Below, in pieces: positions 61,373-64,000 of a DNA stretch of 64,000 nucleotides. The DNA lies in contig NC_092354.1 of the NCBI RefSeq assembly GCF_963676685.1, forward strand, positions 13,150,746-13,214,745, in the 5' to 3' direction. The stretch's first letter is position 1. The number at the start of each line of letters is the position of its first letter. Under the pieces are notes generated by a model. The model searched no databases, had not been told where the DNA came from, and saw nothing but the letters and a program-made list of their open reading frames with translations. This stretch comes from Mytilus edulis (lineage: Eukaryota; Mollusca; Bivalvia; Mytilida; Mytilidae). Both the position numbers and the translations under genes were made by a program.

Positions 61373-61731
61373 TCAAATATTCGTTATCATATGTCTCATA
61401 TTTCTAGATTTAAATAGTGACTAATTTTAACAGTTTGCTATTTACTTTATAAAGAATCATCTGTTCATTTCAAAGTAAGCACTTTTATTTGTTCAATCCT
61501 AGCAATTGCTTTCATATTAATAACTTGAAGTTTTCATTATAATTTGTTTTGAAAAATATAACGTTTTTCAATAAATGAAAACAACGATATGTGTGCTTTC
61601 ATCACTCACAAGATGCTTTCATTGAGTTAACTTTAGACATTTGTATGGATTTTCCTTTTAACTGCAATGTCTGAACTACGTAGATATATTGTTTCCTATA
61701 TATTTCAACACTGATTTATTATTATTTCTAG

Positions 61732-61750
61732 ATTACTTGAAGGTTTAGGG
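61732..61750 (+). other. Candidate alternative 3' exon a (19 nt)
   Basis: ATTTCTAG acceptor and GTAAGA donor. Joined to exon 22 in phase 1 it would give DYLKV then a stop. It could instead be an untranslated exon after exon 23. No transcript evidence is available. Confidence 0.3.
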
Positions 61751-61893
61751 GTAAGACATATTATTAACGTATCAGTTCCTACCCCGTATACAATCCACAA
61801 CAAAGTTTAATTACAGAATGGCCAACATGATTGCTGTTATATGAAGTCCATTGTTATTTTGCTTCTTGCTTTGTATATTGTTTGTTTTTGTTG

Positions 61894-61906
61894 AATAAAA
61901 AATAAA
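61894..61906 (+). promoter_or_regulatory. Double polyadenylation signal
   Basis: Two AATAAA hexamers (61894-61899 and 61901-61906) followed at once by a GTT-repeat rich stretch, the usual downstream GU-rich element. This is the best-formed 3' end near the gene. Confidence 0.55.
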
Positions 61907-62768
61907 TGTTGTTGTTGTATGACTTATTCACTGTTCATGTACAATACATCTCATATACTGTTATCCTGTTCATGTTCAATACCTCCCTTATATTTATTAC
62001 ACTGCCGGCTTTGTTTTACAGATTAAAAGTGGAAACTATTGTTAAACGTGTTTCACATTATGTTAAAAGGAAGTTACAGTTCTAACAGCTAGATTTATAA
62101 TGTATTATTAGAACAATCTTTAAATGAAATACCCAAACAACTTTAAAATAATGTCCATTTATTCAAAAATGTAGTTTAATGATGAACAATTGTTTTAGGT
62201 TTTACATGTTTCATTCACTTAATAATTAGAAAAGTCAATTTATAAACCGTGTACTTTTCAACTATAAAGTATGCAGTATAAAGTTTCTTCGAATTTAAAA
62301 GTAGCATAGTTTAATGAGATTGAATGCTTTGGTGGAAGTTCTTTTAATTATCCTTACTAACATTTTTTTGTGTGTAGAAATTTGTTTATACAAGACTTAT
62401 TTCAAGGCATCTCATGTTCTTCCTCATACGTGTTATATTTGATGCAATGTTTTTTTTTATGAAATCCGTTATACGTACATTTTGTATGTAATATCTACTC
62501 AGAAGTGTCTTCAATTTTTTTTAAGATGTAATCATTCAATGACTGTTTTCTATTTTCTTGTTTTCTATTTTCACCGCTGATATTGGCAAATCCACTGTTT
62601 CATCGATTTTCTATGAACTATCATTCAAAACATTACCTTTATGACAGTCAGCGTTTCTATAAATTAAAAAAGAGGAAAAATGTAATGTAAAAGATGAATT
62701 GTTTACTTGACATAATTGATAACAAAAATAGAAACCATTGTTTAATTATTATCATTTGTTCATTTCAG

Positions 62769-62796
62769 CCAAATACTGAGTAACAGTTTTTCCTAG
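62769..62796 (+). other. Candidate alternative 3' exon b (28 nt)
   Basis: CATTTCAG acceptor and TAG|GTAAGC donor. Joined to exon 22 in phase 1 it would give AKY then a stop. Confidence 0.3.
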
Positions 62797-63330
62797 GTAA
62801 GCAGTACAAGTATTAAATGATTAATGTAAACGGCAATGATACAGAATTCTTACTTATATTGGTATTAAAAAACACGATGCATAAAGTGTTCATTTTAAAT
62901 CTGCATTGACTAGAGCCAATAAAAAAACACTTTAAACAGTACACGGAGTACAAAACAAGGCAAAGTACTAGAATTTAACCCTGACATTATTTTACTTTTT
63001 AATATTGAAAAATATTAAACATTTATACATGCACTACGAAAAGATATATTAAACAAACAGTGACAAACATATAGATTGACACAGATGCTAGAACTTACAA
63101 ATAAAACAGTGTTCTCTTTTGGAATTAACAATCTGGAAGACATTTGTACTTAGGTCTATAGTTCACACTTAGGACAAACTTTATTGTATAAAGTATTCTC
63201 AACTCGCACTCCTTATTTGGCCTTTTAACTTTATTATTACTGTGTGTTGAAACGATCGTCTAGCTGGTAATATTAAAACCATTGTAAGTTTAATTTGTAG
63301 ATAATAATGATTTTTCTTTTTTCATTGCAG

Positions 63331-63492
63331 GAGGATTTCTAAAATCTGGTGGCATTTCAGACATTAATACTTGTTGTTACCACGTTTAATTCTCGTTGTT
63401 ACCACGTGTTTTACGTGATTTGAGCATTTGTAGATAATATATTACATCGGTTTGATCAATGTAATCATCATCTTCGGGCGTCTAAAATAAAT
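63331..63492 (+). other. Candidate distal terminal exon c
   Basis: A strong acceptor (TTTTTTCATTGCAG) precedes GAGGATTTC. Joined to exon 22 in phase 1 it would give GGFLKSGGISDINTCCYHV and a stop. AATAAA lies near 63486. The end coordinate is approximate. Confidence 0.3.
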
Positions 63493-63509
63493 TATATATT
63501 TTCCAATAT

Positions 63510-64000
63510 TTGTTACTTGTACTGAACCCTATTCATCGACTGTCTGATGAAATACATCATTGATTTTATTAAATCTTTACTAGATTGTACTATTTACTAG
63601 TTTCTTTTTTGAATCACACAAATACAAAATCTCATAGAAAATGATATATAAAAAAGACAAAACATTTCCAACAACCATGCTAGGTACTTGTACTGTACAA
63701 TATACTTAGACTATTGGATGAAATACATCATTGATTTGATTAAATCTTTACTAGATTGTACTATTTACTAGTTTCTTTTTTCAATCACACAAATAAAAAA
63801 TCTCAAAGAAACAAATATACAAAAAGGTAAAACAAATCGCCACATAAAAACAAATCGCCACATTCTTGCTAGGTACGTGTACAGAACCTACTATGTACTA
63901 GTTTCTTTTTTCAATCACACAAATACAAAAACTCAAAGAAACAAATATACAAAAAGGTAAAACAAATCGCACCAACCATGATAGGTATTTGTACTGAACC
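63510..64000. repeat. Tandem repeat of about 180 bp at the window edge
   Basis: Units share GGTACTTGTACTG, TACTATTTACTAGTTTCTTT and AATCACACAAATACAAAA. About two and a half copies are visible and the array may continue past the edge. Confidence 0.65.

Noticed and set aside
61188-61376. Ser/Thr-rich minus-strand frame
   Set aside because: Antisense shadow of the Gly-rich exon 23 (GGN codons read backwards).

Overview
The window reads as nuclear DNA of a bivalve mollusc, most probably a mussel of the Mytilus group. It is strongly A+T-rich, has long intergenic stretches, and carries one widely split eukaryotic gene with GT-AG introns. It is full of short interspersed repeats that I recognise from memory as typical of mussel genomes. 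There is no bacterial-type gene organisation. The genus is an inference; nothing in the window names it.

1-42,090 holds no intact gene that I can support. It is a mosaic of mostly non-autonomous mobile elements, minisatellites and A/T-rich spacer. Notable pieces are a 1.83 kb element with long terminal inverted repeats and an exact 9-bp target duplication (5867-7699); three elements whose inverted ends are built from a short repeated word (1154-1924, 14043-14790, 17861-18652), one with a frameshifted transposase relic resembling the Mutator-like group; a TTAA-flanked element (4219-4910); a tRNA-derived SINE (about 17215-17500); an array of ten perfect TCCCATGGGA palindromes (13273-13497); three dense minisatellites (26182-27475); a broken transposase-like zinc-finger gene (27758-28048, minus strand); and a degenerate hammerhead ribozyme (31776-31814).

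42,100-61,328 (plus strand) is one gene, assembled here by hand from splice signals and frame continuity: 23 coding exons, 1305 nt, 434 residues. It encodes a secreted, cysteine-free protein with a short signal peptide, a basic Val/Pro/Lys/His-rich region cut into many tiny exons, an Ala/Gln-rich linker and a Gly-rich tail. Eleven of the 21 internal exons are only 12-27 nt, and all 22 introns are in phase 1, so any internal exon could be skipped without shifting the frame. This resembles the logic of the schistosome micro-exon genes. The composition fits an extracellular structural or matrix protein (shell, periostracum or byssus). I do not recognise it as a named protein.

61,329-64,000 has candidate alternative 3' exons and polyadenylation signals of that gene, then a tandem repeat of about 180 bp that runs to the window edge. 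The introns carry further mobile-element relics: a second hammerhead relic, two minisatellites and a 208-bp foldback.
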